64,000 bases of DNA from Pseudomonas sp. UBA2684 (GTDB lineage Bacteria; Pseudomonadota; Gammaproteobacteria; Pseudomonadales; Pseudomonadaceae): contig DELY01000044.1 in NCBI GenBank assembly GCA_002354655.1, positions 91,041 through 155,040 on the forward strand, read 5' to 3'. How positions within the stretch are numbered: position 1 is the first letter of the stretch; every line of letters begins with the position of its first letter. Made by a program: the position numbers and the translations under genes. Shown in pieces: positions 27,916 to 37,635 of this stretch. Below the pieces are notes generated by a model. The model made no database searches, was not told where the DNA came from, and saw only the letters and a list, made by a program, of their open reading frames with translations.

Positions 27916-28464
27916 TTAAACGTCGTCCAGGCGCGGAAAACGGCTGGCGATGTCTTCGCCAGTAAACTGGGCGACCCAGCCTTCCGGGTTGTTGAACAGG
28001 CGAATCGCCACGAAATGTGGATGCTCACCCATGTCGAACCAGTGCCGCGTGCCGGCCGGCACCGAGATCAAATCGCCCTTCTCGCACAGCACCGCGTAGA
28101 TGTAATCGTCGATGTGCAGGGTGAACAGGCCACGGCCGGCGACGAAGAAACGCACCTCGTCCTCGGCATGCCGGTGTTCATCGAGGAACTTGGCGCGCAG
28201 TTCGGCCTTCTGCGGGTGGTCGCTGCTCAGGCTGACCACATCCACCGTGACGTAGCCGCGCTCGCTGATCAGTCGATCGATCTGCGGACGGTAGGCAGCG
28301 ATCACCTCCTCCTGGCTGGCGCCGGGGGCAATCGGCGCCACCGCCTGCCAGCGCTCGAAACGCACACCGACCTCGGCCAGGGTGCTGGCGATGTCTTCCA
28401 GGTGGGTCAGGACCTTGTTCGGCTGTTCGGCAAGTGACTCGTGGTAGACGCTCAGGCTGCTCAT
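27916..28464 (-). CDS. mtnD: Acireductone dioxygenase
   Basis: A 182-residue cupin that oxidises acireductone in the methionine salvage path. The metal ligands are His97, His99, Glu103 (EHRHAEDEV) and His141 (GTRHWFD). Iron favours the on-pathway product and nickel the off-pathway one in this family. It lies between mtnB and mtnC on the same strand with short gaps, indicating one operon. Confidence 0.94.
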   Translation of the reverse strand: MSSLSVYHESLAEQPNKVLTHLEDIASTLAEVGVRFERWQAVAPIAPGASQEEVIAAYRPQIDRLISERGYVTVDVVSLSSDHPQKAELRAKFLDEHRHAEDEVRFFVAGRGLFTLHIDDYIYAVLCEKGDLISVPAGTRHWFDMGEHPHFVAIRLFNNPEGWVAQFTGEDIASRFPRLDDV

Positions 28465-28488
28465 GGTCTGGGTTCTCGTATTGTCAGG

Positions 28489-29103
28489 TTATTGCAAGGC
28501 GCGCATTTTCAGCTCGCACTCGAAGAGAAACTCGAAGGCTTCGATCTGGCGCAGGGCATCGCTCATCTGTGCGCCCCAGGTGTACAGGCCATGGCCACGG
28601 ATCAGGTAACCGACGCACGCCGGGTGCTGCTCCAGCCAAGGCTGCACCTTGCTGGCCAGGCGGGCAATATCCTGGTCGTTATCGAAGATCGGCACCGTGA
28701 CCCTGGATTCGTGGCTGACGATGCCGCTAAAGGCTTTCTGCAACTCGTAATCCTCGAACACCAGGCAGTCTTCGCGGGTCAGGCGCGACAGCACCGTGGC
28801 GTTCACCGAGTGGGTGTGCAGCACCGCGCCAATCTCGGCTTTCCAGCTGTACAGTTGGGTGTGCAGCAGGGTTTCGGCGGAAGGTTTCTTGCCCGCCTCC
28901 AGGCTCTGGCCCTGCATGTCGGTGGCCAACACATCGTCCAGACCGAGCTGGCCTTTGTGCTTGCCGGAGACAGTGAGCAAGGCCTCGCTGGCCGACAGGC
29001 GGGTGGAATAGTTGCTGCTGGTCGCCGGCGACCAGCCACGGCCATACAGGAAACGGCCGGCATCGACGATCTGCTGGGCGAGTTGTGCGCGGCTCGGGCT
29101 CAT
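28489..29103 (-). CDS. mtnB: Methylthioribulose-1-phosphate dehydratase
   Basis: A 204-residue class II aldolase-fold zinc enzyme. The metal-binding His pair is in LHTHSVNAT, and a further His lies in IRGHGLYTWG. ATG 29103 (MSPSRAQLAQQIVDAG) overlaps the stop of the MFS gene by four bases, so translation is coupled. The upstream enzymes (phosphorylase and isomerase mtnA) are not in this window. Confidence 0.93.
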   Translation of the reverse strand: MSPSRAQLAQQIVDAGRFLYGRGWSPATSSNYSTRLSASEALLTVSGKHKGQLGLDDVLATDMQGQSLEAGKKPSAETLLHTQLYSWKAEIGAVLHTHSVNATVLSRLTREDCLVFEDYELQKAFSGIVSHESRVTVPIFDNDQDIARLASKVQPWLEQHPACVGYLIRGHGLYTWGAQMSDALRQIEAFEFLFECELKMRALQ

Positions 29104-30251
29104 GGCCTCTCCTCTTGCAAACGGGTGGCGGTGATAACGGCAGCCGCCAGGGCTGCCAGGCTGGCGAGGGCAAAGGTCCAGGCCGGGCCGAGGGTGTTCC
29201 AACTGTAGCCGGAGTACAGCGCGCCCAGCGCGCCACCAACCCCGGCCAAGGTGGCGTACAGCGCTTGGCCCTGACCTTGTTGGCGGTCGGCGAAACTACG
29301 CTGCACGAAATGAATGGCAGCGGCATGAAAACTGCCAAAAGTCGCCGCGTGCAGCAATTGGGCGAACAACAACACCGCCAGATGATCGGCCAGGTTACCC
29401 AGCAATAGCCAGCGCACGGCGGTGATCAGAAAACTCGCCAGCAGCACGCTGCGCAGCGAGTAGCGCGCCAACAGCCTGGCCATGACCATGAACAGGACGA
29501 TTTCCGCCAGCACGCCCAAGGCCCAGAGCTGGCCGATCAGCCCGCGCGAGTAACCCAGCGCTTCCAGGTGCAAGGTGAGAAAGGTGTAGTACGGGCCATT
29601 GCTCAGCTGCATCAGGCCGACGCTGAGGTAAAACGCCAGAATCCCCGGCCGCCGCAGCTGGCGGATAAAGCCGCCCTGCGCCGCAGTATTCGGGTGCATC
29701 TGCGGCTGTGCGTTGGGCACCCAGAAACTGCTCAGCACAATGCCGCCCATGATCAGAATCAGCGCCCAGGGGTAGGCGTCCAGGCTGAGCAGCTCGAACA
29801 GTTGGCCCAACCCCACCACCGCGACGATAAAACCGATGCTGCCCCACAGGCGGATCTGGCTGTAACGCGCGGCCTGCTCCTGCAAATGCGCGAAGGTGAT
29901 CACTTCGAACTGCGGCAGTACCGCATGCCAGAAGAACGCATGCAGCGCCATGATCAACGCCAGCCAGGCATAGCTCTGGCTGACGAAGATGCCGGCGAAA
30001 CACAGCAACGTGCACAGCGCACCGAAACGCACGATGGCCAGGCGCTGCCCCGTGTAGTCGCCCAGCCAGCCCCACAGGTTTGGCGCCACGCAGCGCATCA
30101 GCATGGGAATCGCCACCAACTCACCGATGCGCGCAGCGGAAAACCCCAGGTGATCGAAATACAACGCCAGGAACGGCGCCGTGGCGCCGAGCAGCGAGAA
30201 GTAGAAAAAGTAGAAACCGGACAGCCGCCAGTAAGGCAAGGCGGGGGTCAT
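29100..30251 (-). CDS. MFS transporter
   Basis: A 383-residue transporter with 12 predicted spans, beginning PALPYWRLSGFYFFYFSLLG, a layout like the HcaT/MFS-1-like group. ATG 30251 is chosen; a longer frame adds 16 polar residues that do not fit the family. Coupled by ATGA overlap to mtnB, so methylthioribose, methylthioadenosine or a related sulfur compound is a reasonable cargo guess, but this is context only. Confidence 0.85.
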   Translation of the reverse strand: MTPALPYWRLSGFYFFYFSLLGATAPFLALYFDHLGFSAARIGELVAIPMLMRCVAPNLWGWLGDYTGQRLAIVRFGALCTLLCFAGIFVSQSYAWLALIMALHAFFWHAVLPQFEVITFAHLQEQAARYSQIRLWGSIGFIVAVVGLGQLFELLSLDAYPWALILIMGGIVLSSFWVPNAQPQMHPNTAAQGGFIRQLRRPGILAFYLSVGLMQLSNGPYYTFLTLHLEALGYSRGLIGQLWALGVLAEIVLFMVMARLLARYSLRSVLLASFLITAVRWLLLGNLADHLAVLLFAQLLHAATFGSFHAAAIHFVQRSFADRQQGQGQALYATLAGVGGALGALYSGYSWNTLGPAWTFALASLAALAAAVITATRLQEERP

Positions 30252-30293
30252 GGCGTGCACAGGCGCAGGTTGGGTTGAGGAACCCGTGACGAC

Positions 30294-30311
30294 GCCCAAC
30301 AGCTGTTGGGC
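30294..30311. repeat. Perfect 18-bp palindrome in a repeat-rich gap
   Basis: GCCCAACAGCTGTTGGGC lies between aroC and the MFS gene. A further GTTGGGCTTCGCTACGC segment near 30340 and a related GTTGGGCCTCGCTGCGC near 51653 suggest a dispersed palindromic repeat family. No T run is present. Confidence 0.5.
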
Positions 30312-30378
30312 CGACGTCTGCGTGGTCGAGCCGAGCAGCGTTGGGCTTCGCTACGCGCCACCCGACCTACGCGCGCCA

Positions 30379-31470
30379 TCACAGCTGCGGCAGCACCGGC
30401 GTCGCTACACGCACCTCGGCATTCTGCGCGCGGTGGCGCAGCAGATGATCCATCAGCACGATGGCCATCATCGCCTCGGCGATCGGGGTGGCGCGGATGC
30501 CCACGCAGGGGTCGTGACGGCCCTTGGTGATCACATCCACCGGGTTGCCATCGACATCGATGGAACGCCCCGGCGTGGTGATGCTGGAAGTCGGCTTCAG
30601 CGCCAGGTGCGCGACGATCGGCTGACCGCTGGAGATGCCACCGAGGATGCCGCCGGCGTTGTTCGACAGGAAGCCTTCCGGGGTCAGCTCGTCGCGGTGC
30701 TCGGTGCCGCGCTGGGCGACGCTGGCGAAGCCGGCGCCGATTTCCACGCCCTTGACCGCGTTGATGCTCATCAGCGCGTGGGCCAGCTCGGCGTCCAGGC
30801 GGTCGAAAATCGGCTCGCCGAGACCCGGCATCACCCCCTCGGCGACCACGGTGATCTTCGCCCCGACCGAATCCTGGTCGCGGCGCAGTTGGTCCATATA
30901 GGCTTCCAGCTCCGCCACCTTGTCCGGGTCGGGGCTGAAGAAGGCGTTCTGCTCGACGCTGTCCCACGTTTTGAACGGGATTTCGATGGGGCCGAGCTGG
31001 CTCATGTAGCCACGAATGACGATGCCCTGGCTCGCCAGGTACTTCTTGGCGATGGCGCCAGCCGCCACGCGCATGGCGGTCTCGCGCGCCGAACTGCGGC
31101 CGCCGCCACGGTAGTCGCGGATGCCGTACTTGTGGTGGTAGGTGTAGTCGGCGTGGGCCGGGCGGAACAGATCCTTGATCGCCGAGTAGTCCTTGGACTT
31201 CTGGTCGGTATTGCGGATCAACAAACCGATGGCGCAGCCGGTGGTCTTGCCCTCGAATACCCCGGCGAGGATTTCCACCTCGTCGTCTTCCTGACGCTGG
31301 GTGGTGTGGCGGCTGGTGCCCGGCTTGCGGCGGTCGAGATCGCGCTGCAGGTCTTCCAGCGACAGTTCCAGCCCCGGCGGGCAGCCGTCCACGATGGCGA
31401 CCAGCGCCGGGCCGTGGCTTTCGCCTGCGGTGGTGACGGTGAACAACTTGCCGTAGGTATTGCCGGACAT
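30379..31470 (-). CDS. aroC: Chorismate synthase
   Basis: A 363-residue enzyme for the last common step of aromatic amino acid synthesis, turning EPSP into chorismate with reduced FMN. Family signatures are clear: [18 protein letters not shown] near the start, the [18 protein letters not shown] block and the [14 protein letters not shown] segment. ATG 31470 is the standard start ([16 protein letters not shown]). Divergent from the hydrolase at 31644. Confidence 0.96.
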   Translation of the reverse strand: MSGNTYGKLFTVTTAGESHGPALVAIVDGCPPGLELSLEDLQRDLDRRKPGTSRHTTQRQEDDEVEILAGVFEGKTTGCAIGLLIRNTDQKSKDYSAIKDLFRPAHADYTYHHKYGIRDYRGGGRSSARETAMRVAAGAIAKKYLASQGIVIRGYMSQLGPIEIPFKTWDSVEQNAFFSPDPDKVAELEAYMDQLRRDQDSVGAKITVVAEGVMPGLGEPIFDRLDAELAHALMSINAVKGVEIGAGFASVAQRGTEHRDELTPEGFLSNNAGGILGGISSGQPIVAHLALKPTSSITTPGRSIDVDGNPVDVITKGRHDPCVGIRATPIAEAMMAIVLMDHLLRHRAQNAEVRVATPVLPQL

Positions 31471-31643
31471 GTGCAGGATACTCCGCGTGAATCAGCATCG
31501 CGCCTGGCGCCGCGCACAGTCGCGCCGGCCAAATCGCCACTCAATAAAGGCCGCGAGTATACCCGCGGCGCCAGCCCAGTTCACCCTCGAACCTTATGCC
31601 GATGCGCGCGTCCAACAGATTCCTACCGCCACAGTGCCTCTCC

Positions 31644-32633
31644 ATGCTGCGAGCTTTTCTATTGACTCTGCCCTTGCTTGCCGGCCTGGCCCAGGCCGCC
31701 CCGCACACCATCCTGCAACGCCCAGTGAGCCTGACCACCGACCAGGGCACTCTGCATGGCACCTTGGTACAGCCGCAAAGCGACCAGCCAGTGGCGGTCG
31801 CCCTGCTGATCGCAGGCTCAGGGCCGACCGACCGCGACGGCAACAATCCCGCCGGCGGGCACAACGACAGCCTCAAACGCCTCGCGCAAACCCTGGCCAA
31901 ACACGGCATCGCCAGCCTGCGCTACGACAAACGCGGGGTCGCCGCCAGCCGCGCGGCAACCCCCGATGAACGCAACCTCAGCGTCGAGCAGTATGTGGCG
32001 GACGCAGCGGCCTGGGGCCGCCAGCTCAAGGCCGATCCCGGCTTCGACCGGCTGATCCTCATCGGCCACAGCGAAGGGGCACTGATCGCCAGCCTGGCCG
32101 CGCCTGAAGCCAGTGCCGACGCGCTGATCGCGCTGGCCGGCAGCTCGCGGCCCATCGACCAGGTCTTGCGCGAGCAACTGCATTACCGCCTGCCGCCCAC
32201 GCTGTTGGCGCAGAGCACTGTGCTGCTCGACCGCCTGCTGGCCGGCCAGGTAACGTCTGAGGTGAACGAGGAGTTACAGGTGCTGTTTCGCCCCAGCGTG
32301 CAGCCTTACCTGATCTCGCTGTTTCGCCACAACCCCAGCGAAGCCTTCGCTCGCCTGGCGATACCGGCGCTGATCGTCCAGGGTAGCCATGACATTCAGG
32401 TTGGGGTTGCCGATGCCGAAGCGCTGCATGCCGCCAAACCAGACGCCGAACTGCTGATCGTCGAAGGCATGAACCATGTGCTGCGCATCGTGCCACTGGA
32501 TATAAAGGCGCAACTGGCATCCTACGACAATCCTCGGCTACCGTTGGCGCGGGTGCTGACCGAGCAGATCGTCAGCTTTATCCAGCACGCTGGCACCACG
32601 CCAGCCTCCAGCAACGCGCATATCGGCCGATAA
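31644..32633 (+). CDS. Exported alpha/beta hydrolase
   Basis: A 329-residue protein with a signal peptide (MLRAFLLTLPLLAGLAQAAP is cleaved after AQA) and a serine hydrolase domain. The nucleophile elbow is IGHSEGALIA; the acid and base are expected in IVQGSHDIQV and EGMNHVLRI. ATG 31644 is preferred over one 16 codons upstream because it puts the signal peptide first. Likely periplasmic; substrate unknown. Confidence 0.82.
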   Translation: MLRAFLLTLPLLAGLAQAAPHTILQRPVSLTTDQGTLHGTLVQPQSDQPVAVALLIAGSGPTDRDGNNPAGGHNDSLKRLAQTLAKHGIASLRYDKRGVAASRAATPDERNLSVEQYVADAAAWGRQLKADPGFDRLILIGHSEGALIASLAAPEASADALIALAGSSRPIDQVLREQLHYRLPPTLLAQSTVLLDRLLAGQVTSEVNEELQVLFRPSVQPYLISLFRHNPSEAFARLAIPALIVQGSHDIQVGVADAEALHAAKPDAELLIVEGMNHVLRIVPLDIKAQLASYDNPRLPLARVLTEQIVSFIQHAGTTPASSNAHIGR

Positions 32634-32685
32634 ACCCAGGGCTGGCGCGAGGTGAGTGCTGGCAGCGTGCACAGGACTGCCGTAC

Positions 32686-33483
32686 ATGACCGACACCGAT
32701 GACCCGCAACCCACAGCCGATGCCACCGGCGAAACGCAAGCACCGGCCGAGAAAGCCCACCCCTGGGCGGAACTTGACCCGGAGCAGTTTCGCTTGCTGC
32801 GCCTGGCGCCCTTGCCGACCGACCGCCACACCGGCGCCCGCCCGCTGCGTTTTGTGCAACTGGGCCGCCTCGAACGGCATAGCAAGGAGCAGAGCCTGCT
32901 GCGCCTGAGCGTGCAACTGCCCGGTCAACGCGTGCGCAAGGAGCAGAACCTGCTGGAGGTGTGGATCGATCACCGCGACAAAGAGGTTCGTTTCGGTGCG
33001 GAAAAAGGCCTGCACATCGAGCCCGACAATCGTGGGCTGGGACGCTTCCTGCTGGCCCAGGGCATCGCCTGGGCTCGGCAATACTGCGGTCATTACCGGG
33101 TCGAGGGTGGCGCCCTACCCGCCAAGGACGCCCTCAGCGAAGATGCCCGCGCGCGCCGCGACCATTGCCTGCAAGCCCAAGGCTTTGTCGTCGAGTACCT
33201 CGACCCGCTGCAACTCAAGGCAAGCTACAGCGCCGCGCGGGTCAGTGCCCTGCACAGCGACTGGCACACGGAAAAAGTCCAGTTGATCGACCAGCTCGAC
33301 GCCGCCAGCATGTTGCAACAGGCGGACCGCAACCTGCACGAGCAGGCGGTGAAAATTCGCCAACTGGAAGAGCGCATCGAACACTTCAAACGCGAAGACG
33401 GCAGCCTGCGCTTCACCATCGCCTGCCTGGTGGCGTTCAGCCTGTTTCAGGCTGGCCTGCTGATCTGGATCGCCACGCGCTGA
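32686..33483 (+). CDS. Conserved protein with C-terminal coiled coil and membrane anchor
   Basis: A 265-residue protein. The middle part (about 60-185) has a GNAT-like pattern with GLGRFLLAQGIAWARQY and a following strand, but I cannot confirm an acyl-CoA site. A coiled coil (about 205-245, heptads around QQADRNLHEQAVKIRQLEER) leads to one C-terminal membrane span (IACLVAFSLFQAGLLIWIA). The tail-anchored layout is notable. Upstream ATGs exist, but 32686 keeps the acidic N-terminus without a false signal. Function unknown. Confidence 0.7.
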   Translation: MTDTDDPQPTADATGETQAPAEKAHPWAELDPEQFRLLRLAPLPTDRHTGARPLRFVQLGRLERHSKEQSLLRLSVQLPGQRVRKEQNLLEVWIDHRDKEVRFGAEKGLHIEPDNRGLGRFLLAQGIAWARQYCGHYRVEGGALPAKDALSEDARARRDHCLQAQGFVVEYLDPLQLKASYSAARVSALHSDWHTEKVQLIDQLDAASMLQQADRNLHEQAVKIRQLEERIEHFKREDGSLRFTIACLVAFSLFQAGLLIWIATR

Positions 33484-33510
33484 GCAGTGAAAAACCACCG
33501 TTCTCTTGTG

Positions 33511-33560
33511 GGAGGGACTTTAGCCGCAACAACCGGGCCGCAACTAAAGCCTCGCCCTCC
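33511..33560. repeat. REP-like inverted repeat between convergent genes
   Basis: GGAGGGACTTTAG (33511-33523) and CTAAAGCCTCGCCCTCC (33544-33560) can fold into a hairpin with a small bulge. The TGTGGGAGGGACTTTAG wording resembles Pseudomonas REP units. It lies between the anchored protein gene and prmB, which converge. Confidence 0.6.
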
Positions 33561-33568
33561 GGTCGCGG

Positions 33569-34501
33569 CTAGCCGTTGAGCCTGGCACGGAACAACGCCT
33601 GATGCTCACGGCATTGCTGGGCCGCCAGGAGAAACACGCCGTGACCGCCGCGCTCGAACTCCAGCCAGGTGAAATCGACTTCCGGGTAAAGCGCCTCGAC
33701 GTGCACCTGGCTGTTGCCCACCTCGATGATCAGCGTGCCCTTCTCGCTCAGGTGATCGGCCGCTTCGGCCAACAAGCGCCGTACCAGGTCCAGACCGTCG
33801 TCGCCGCAGGCCAGGCCCATGGCCGGCTCATGCTGATACTCGGCCGGCATGTCGGCGAAATCCTCGGCATCGACATACGGCGGGTTGCACACGATCAAGT
33901 CAAAACGCTGCTGGGGTAGTCCGGCAAAGCCATCGCCCTGCACGGTGTAGACGCGGGCTTCCAGAGCATGCCGCTCGATGTTCTGATTGGCTACTTCCAG
34001 GGCCTCGAACGACAGATCGCCGAGCACCACTTCGGCCTCGGGAAACTCATACGCACAGGCAATGCCGATGCAACCAGAACCGCTGCACAGGTCGAGAATA
34101 CGAACCGGCTCGACGGCCAGCCAGGGCTGGAAGTGCTGCTCGATCAACTCGGCAATCGGCGAACGCGGCACCAGCACACGCTCATCGACAATAAATGGCA
34201 GGCCACAGAACCAGGCCTCGCCGAGCAGGTAAGCGGTTGGCACACGCTCTTCGATGCGTTGTTTGAGCAACTGTTGCAGGTGGGCGTGCTCATCGTCTTC
34301 CAGGCGGCAATCGAGGTAGCTGTCGGCGATTTCCCAGGGCAAGTGCAGTGCGCCCAGCACCAGCTGCCGCGCTTCGTCCCAGGCGTTGTCCGTGCCATGG
34401 CCAAAAAACAGCGCTTCGTCATGGAAGCGGCTGACCGCCCAACGAATGTAGTCGCGCACGGTGCGCAGGCGAGTTTGGCGGGCGGGCATAGCGTCGGTCA
34501 C
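33569..34501 (-). CDS. prmB: Ribosomal protein L3 glutamine methyltransferase
   Basis: A 310-residue SAM-dependent methyltransferase that N5-methylates a glutamine of ribosomal protein L3. SAM motif I is [15 protein letters not shown], and the catalytic motif is [10 protein letters not shown]. The N-terminal extension ([22 protein letters not shown]) marks it as PrmB rather than PrmA/PrmC. Start taken at GTG 34501, which has GGAGAT upstream; ATG 34489 is the alternative. Confidence 0.93.
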   Translation of the reverse strand: MTDAMPARQTRLRTVRDYIRWAVSRFHDEALFFGHGTDNAWDEARQLVLGALHLPWEIADSYLDCRLEDDEHAHLQQLLKQRIEERVPTAYLLGEAWFCGLPFIVDERVLVPRSPIAELIEQHFQPWLAVEPVRILDLCSGSGCIGIACAYEFPEAEVVLGDLSFEALEVANQNIERHALEARVYTVQGDGFAGLPQQRFDLIVCNPPYVDAEDFADMPAEYQHEPAMGLACGDDGLDLVRRLLAEAADHLSEKGTLIIEVGNSQVHVEALYPEVDFTWLEFERGGHGVFLLAAQQCREHQALFRARLNG

Positions 34502-34586
34502 AGGGCATCTCCATGCAAAAGATGCGGCAGTTTAACAGGCTATGCCGATGCCAGCGGGCGCATGCGCAGGTATTCGGGGCTGCCGC

Positions 34587-34721
34587 TCAACGCTTTTTGC
34601 GCCGCCCCAGGCGCATGGGTGGCTCGTCGCGAGTACGCCTCAACTCACGGATCACCGCGATGGATACCGCCAAGGAAAATAACAGCCAAAAATGCGCGGA
34701 AAACTGCGAAAACAGGTTCAT
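34587..34721 (-). CDS. Small single-span membrane protein, 44 residues
   Basis: ATG 34721 is preceded by AAGGAG at ideal distance, which decides this start over a longer 77-codon frame. The product has one hydrophobic span (FSAHFWLLFSLAVSIAVI) and a strongly basic tail ending GRRKKR. It sits between prmB and the divergent isochorismatase-fold gene. I do not recognise a named family. Confidence 0.6.
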   Translation of the reverse strand: MNLFSQFSAHFWLLFSLAVSIAVIRELRRTRDEPPMRLGRRKKR

Positions 34722-34879
34722 AAGCAACTCCTTTTGCTCTCCGACTCCAATGCCTTTGGAGTGGTTCGATTTTGCGCGCGCCGACGGTCGCCTGCAAGGC
34801 AGTGCATCGAAGAGGTTCACAGCAGCGCCGCACAGGCGGACAATGGCTGCTGTCGTCCGCGCCAGCGAGGAATGTGTTC

Positions 34880-35476
34880 ATGTCCCATCCGCAAACCCTA
34901 TTTCAGCTCACCGGCCGTAGCCATGCGCCGGCCAGCCTGAACAATGCCACCCTGCTGATCATCGATGCGCAGGAAGAATACCGCAGCGGCGTGCTGCAAC
35001 TGCCCGGCCTGGATGCCGCACTCGCGGAGATCGCCAAACTGCTGGCAGCGGCGCGCGCGCAGGGCCGGCCGATCGTGCATGTCAAACACCTGGGCATCCC
35101 CGACGGCCTGCTCGATCCGCGTGGCCCACGCGGCCATCATCTCCCCGAAGCAGCCCCGCTGCCCGGCGAGATCGTCGTTGAGAAACGCATGCCCAATGCG
35201 TTCAGCGGCACCGACCTGCACGAGCGCCTGCAGGCGCTCGGCCACCTCGATCTGATTGTCTGTGGTTTCATGACCCACTCCAGCATCAGCACCACAGTGC
35301 GGGCCACCAAAGACTATGGTTACCGCTGCACCGTGGTCGACGCCGCCTGCGCCACCCGCGACCTGCCGACGCCAGATGGCAAGGTGCTCAGCGCCGCCGA
35401 GATGCACCGCGCGGAAATGATCGCCTTGGCCGATAACTTCGCCGCGGTGGTGCCGCAGGCCAGCGCGTTGATCTGA
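34880..35476 (+). CDS. Isochorismatase-fold hydrolase with Ser at the catalytic Cys position
   Basis: A 198-residue cysteine-hydrolase-like protein. Asp29 (IIDAQEEY) and Lys102 (VEKRMPNAF) of the usual triad are present. At the nucleophile position, the T-x-x-C motif reads THSS (Thr132 to Ser135), so Ser replaces Cys. The nearby Cys128 is in VCGFM. GAGGAA precedes ATG 34880. It could be a Ser-dependent or altered-mechanism hydrolase, or non-catalytic; I recall related Pseudomonas proteins with the same change. Confidence 0.82.
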   Translation: MSHPQTLFQLTGRSHAPASLNNATLLIIDAQEEYRSGVLQLPGLDAALAEIAKLLAAARAQGRPIVHVKHLGIPDGLLDPRGPRGHHLPEAAPLPGEIVVEKRMPNAFSGTDLHERLQALGHLDLIVCGFMTHSSISTTVRATKDYGYRCTVVDAACATRDLPTPDGKVLSAAEMHRAEMIALADNFAAVVPQASALI

Positions 35477-35594
35477 GCCCAGCGGGCAGACGCAAATACT
35501 CGGCTGCATCACATCACGCAGCCGTGCATGGCGCTGAGTTGAACCCCAGCGCCGCCTGCCGGTCATACCGCCGATACCCACAGAGGAAATCGGA

Positions 35595-35915
35595 ATGAAG
35601 TTATCCGATGGTTTCGATGCTCGCCGCCTGCGTCCCCGCGGCCAAGGCAACTGGCGTTTGCGTTTTGCCGCTGCACTGGCCGCGCTGTTCGCCACCTTCG
35701 GCGTGCTCCTGGCCATGGCTGGCGCCGCCACCTTGCTTGGTCGTCCGCCCGCGCTCGGCACACTCAACGATTCACCTGGCGCAGCGGCCGTGCTGCTGGT
35801 CGTCGGCCTATTGCTGCTCTGGAGCGGTATCGGCGCATGGCGCATGTGTCGGCGTCGGTTGCGCCGCCCCAGCGACCTCAGCCTCTCGCCACACCTGATG
35901 AAAAAACGCGACTGA
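35595..35915 (+). CDS. Hypothetical membrane protein, 106 residues
   Basis: Two hydrophobic spans (about 24-48 and 66-82) are flanked by Arg-rich segments, with a cytoplasmic-type C-terminus. GAGGAAAT precedes ATG 35595. No family is recognised. It sits between the isochorismatase-fold gene and the Smr gene on the same strand and may be co-transcribed with neither. Confidence 0.6.
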   Translation: MKLSDGFDARRLRPRGQGNWRLRFAAALAALFATFGVLLAMAGAATLLGRPPALGTLNDSPGAAAVLLVVGLLLLWSGIGAWRMCRRRLRRPSDLSLSPHLMKKRD

Positions 35916-35972
35916 TCAAGCCTCACCAAAGCAGCCGCCTTGGTTACACTAGCGGCCTTCGCGGAGGCCCAT

Positions 35973-36545
35973 ATGCAAGACGATGCCGGAAAAGATAACG
36001 AAAGCGCCCTGTTCAAAGCCGAGTTGCGCGGCGTCAAGCCGATCAAGCATGACCGCGCCGACACCGGCAAAGCCAAACCCGACCGCAAACAACTGGCGAC
36101 CCTGCGCCAGGCGGCCAGCATTCGCGCCGATTCGCTCAAGGTCGATGGCCTGTCCGATCAGTTCGTCATCGACGTAGGCGCCGAAGACCCACTGTACTGG
36201 GCCGCCAACGGCGTGCAAGAAGGCCAGATGCGCAAACTCAAGCTGGGCCAGATTGCCTTCGATGGCAGTCTTGACCTGCATGGCATGAGCGTCGAGAAAG
36301 CCCGCGATACGCTGTGGGAGTTCCTCGCCGAAGCGGCCAAGCTCGAAGTGCGCTGCGTGCGCATTACCCATGGCAAGGCCGTGCGCATGGATGGCCGCAA
36401 GCCGATGATCAAAAGCCACGTCAACACCTGGTTGCGCCAGCACCCGCAGGTGCTCGGCTTCACCTCCTGCCTGGCCAAGCACGGCGGCACCGGCGCGGCC
36501 TATGTGATGCTCAAACGCACCATGATGGACGGCCGCGACGAGTAA
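35973..36545 (+). CDS. Smr-domain protein
   Basis: A 190-residue protein with a C-terminal Smr domain. The LDLHGMSVEKARDTLWEFL segment and the RITHGKA block carry the DLHG and HGK-type signatures of the Smr/MutS2 C-terminal nuclease fold. ATG 35973 has GGAGG upstream, and a TACACT -10-like box lies near 35945. Stand-alone Smr proteins act on nucleic acids, and some cleave mRNA at collided ribosomes; role here inferred. Confidence 0.88.
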   Translation: MQDDAGKDNESALFKAELRGVKPIKHDRADTGKAKPDRKQLATLRQAASIRADSLKVDGLSDQFVIDVGAEDPLYWAANGVQEGQMRKLKLGQIAFDGSLDLHGMSVEKARDTLWEFLAEAAKLEVRCVRITHGKAVRMDGRKPMIKSHVNTWLRQHPQVLGFTSCLAKHGGTGAAYVMLKRTMMDGRDE

Positions 36546-36629
36546 CCCACGCGCGTCGCGCCCTTGCCAGCGCGCTAGCGGCGCCCTACCCTGCGCGTCT
36601 GTGCATACCGAGTCCCCACAGGAAGCCCC

Positions 36630-37178
36630 ATGTCCCTGGAACAGAATTACACCGCGATTCTCGGCCAACTCGGCGAGGACGTCGCTCGCGAAGGCCTGCT
36701 CGACACCCCCAAGCGGGCTGCCAAAGCCATGCAGTACCTCTGCCGCGGTTACCAGCAGACCCTGGAAGAAGTCACCAACGGTGCATTGTTCAGCTCCGAC
36801 AACAGCGAAATGGTGCTGGTCAAGAACATCGAGTTGTACTCGCTGTGCGAGCATCACCTGCTGCCGTTTATTGGCAAGGCCCATGTCGCCTACATTCCCA
36901 GCGGCAAAGTGCTAGGCCTGTCGAAAGTCGCACGGATCGTCGACATGTATGCGCGGCGCCTGCAAATCCAGGAAAACCTCAGCCGGCAGATCGCCGAAGC
37001 CGTGCAGCAGGTTACCGGTGCCCTTGGCGTCGCGGTGGTGATCGAAGCCCAGCACATGTGCATGATGATGCGCGGCGTAGAGAAGCAGAACTCCTCGATG
37101 GTGACCTCGGTGATGCTCGGCGAATTTCGCGAGAATGCCGCCACCCGTAGCGAGTTCCTCAGCCTGATCAATAACTGA
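36630..37178 (+). CDS. folE: GTP cyclohydrolase I
   Basis: A 182-residue type I enzyme making dihydroneopterin triphosphate for folate synthesis. The zinc-binding residues are in [19 protein letters not shown] and the later Cys in [10 protein letters not shown]. Length and the RSEFLSLI end are typical. AGGAAG precedes ATG 36630. A terminator follows 19 bp after the stop. Confidence 0.95.
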   Translation: MSLEQNYTAILGQLGEDVAREGLLDTPKRAAKAMQYLCRGYQQTLEEVTNGALFSSDNSEMVLVKNIELYSLCEHHLLPFIGKAHVAYIPSGKVLGLSKVARIVDMYARRLQIQENLSRQIAEAVQQVTGALGVAVVIEAQHMCMMMRGVEKQNSSMVTSVMLGEFRENAATRSEFLSLINN

Positions 37179-37196
37179 TCACGACGCTCTGCCCCC

Positions 37197-37222
37197 AAAA
37201 CCGGCCTTGCGCCGGTTTTTTT
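37197..37222 (+). terminator. Intrinsic terminator of folE
   Basis: CCGGC (37201-37205) pairs with GCCGG (37211-37215), extended by A:T pairs from the flanking four A, and followed by seven T. It reads rightward after folE and faces the convergent DUF3820 gene. Confidence 0.85.
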
Positions 37223-37235
37223 GCATCAGCGCCCT

Positions 37236-37466
37236 TTACTCGGGCGGTAAGCGCGGCTTGTGCCGCAACGGATCGAGCAAAGGCGACAGGCCGTTGTGAT
37301 CGATCTCCTGCATCAAGGCCAGCAAGCGGCCAATTTCGCCACTGGGAAACCCCTCGCGCGCAAACCAGTTGAGGTAGCGCCCCGGTAGGTCGGCGAGTAA
37401 ACGGCCCTTGTATTTGCCAAAGGGCATTTCTCGGGTCACCAGCAGTTGCAGGTCTTCAGGTTTCAT
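37236..37466 (-). CDS. DUF3820 family protein
   Basis: A 76-residue protein with the family core MPFGKYKGRLLADLPGRYLN and WFAREGFP. Such small proteins are widespread in Gammaproteobacteria, and similar segments are found appended to nucleases, so a nucleic-acid role is possible but unproven. It converges on folE. Confidence 0.8.
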   Translation of the reverse strand: MKPEDLQLLVTREMPFGKYKGRLLADLPGRYLNWFAREGFPSGEIGRLLALMQEIDHNGLSPLLDPLRHKPRLPPE

Positions 37467-37635
37467 TCAGCGCTCACCTATGCCGCCCCATGCGCCAGGC
37501 GGGCAGCGATTAAAACAGAGCTGCGGATTATGCCTAAAGCGCGCCAGGATGCACCGTTCGACCGTCGCCCAGGCCAGCGCAGGCAAACTCGGGTAAGCTG
37601 CGCACCCGTATTTTTCACCCAAGGTTATCCTCGCG

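Noticed and set aside
32621-32633. TATCGGCCGATA palindrome across the hydrolase stop codon
   Set aside because: Short and lacks a second copy; probably chance in GC-rich sequence.
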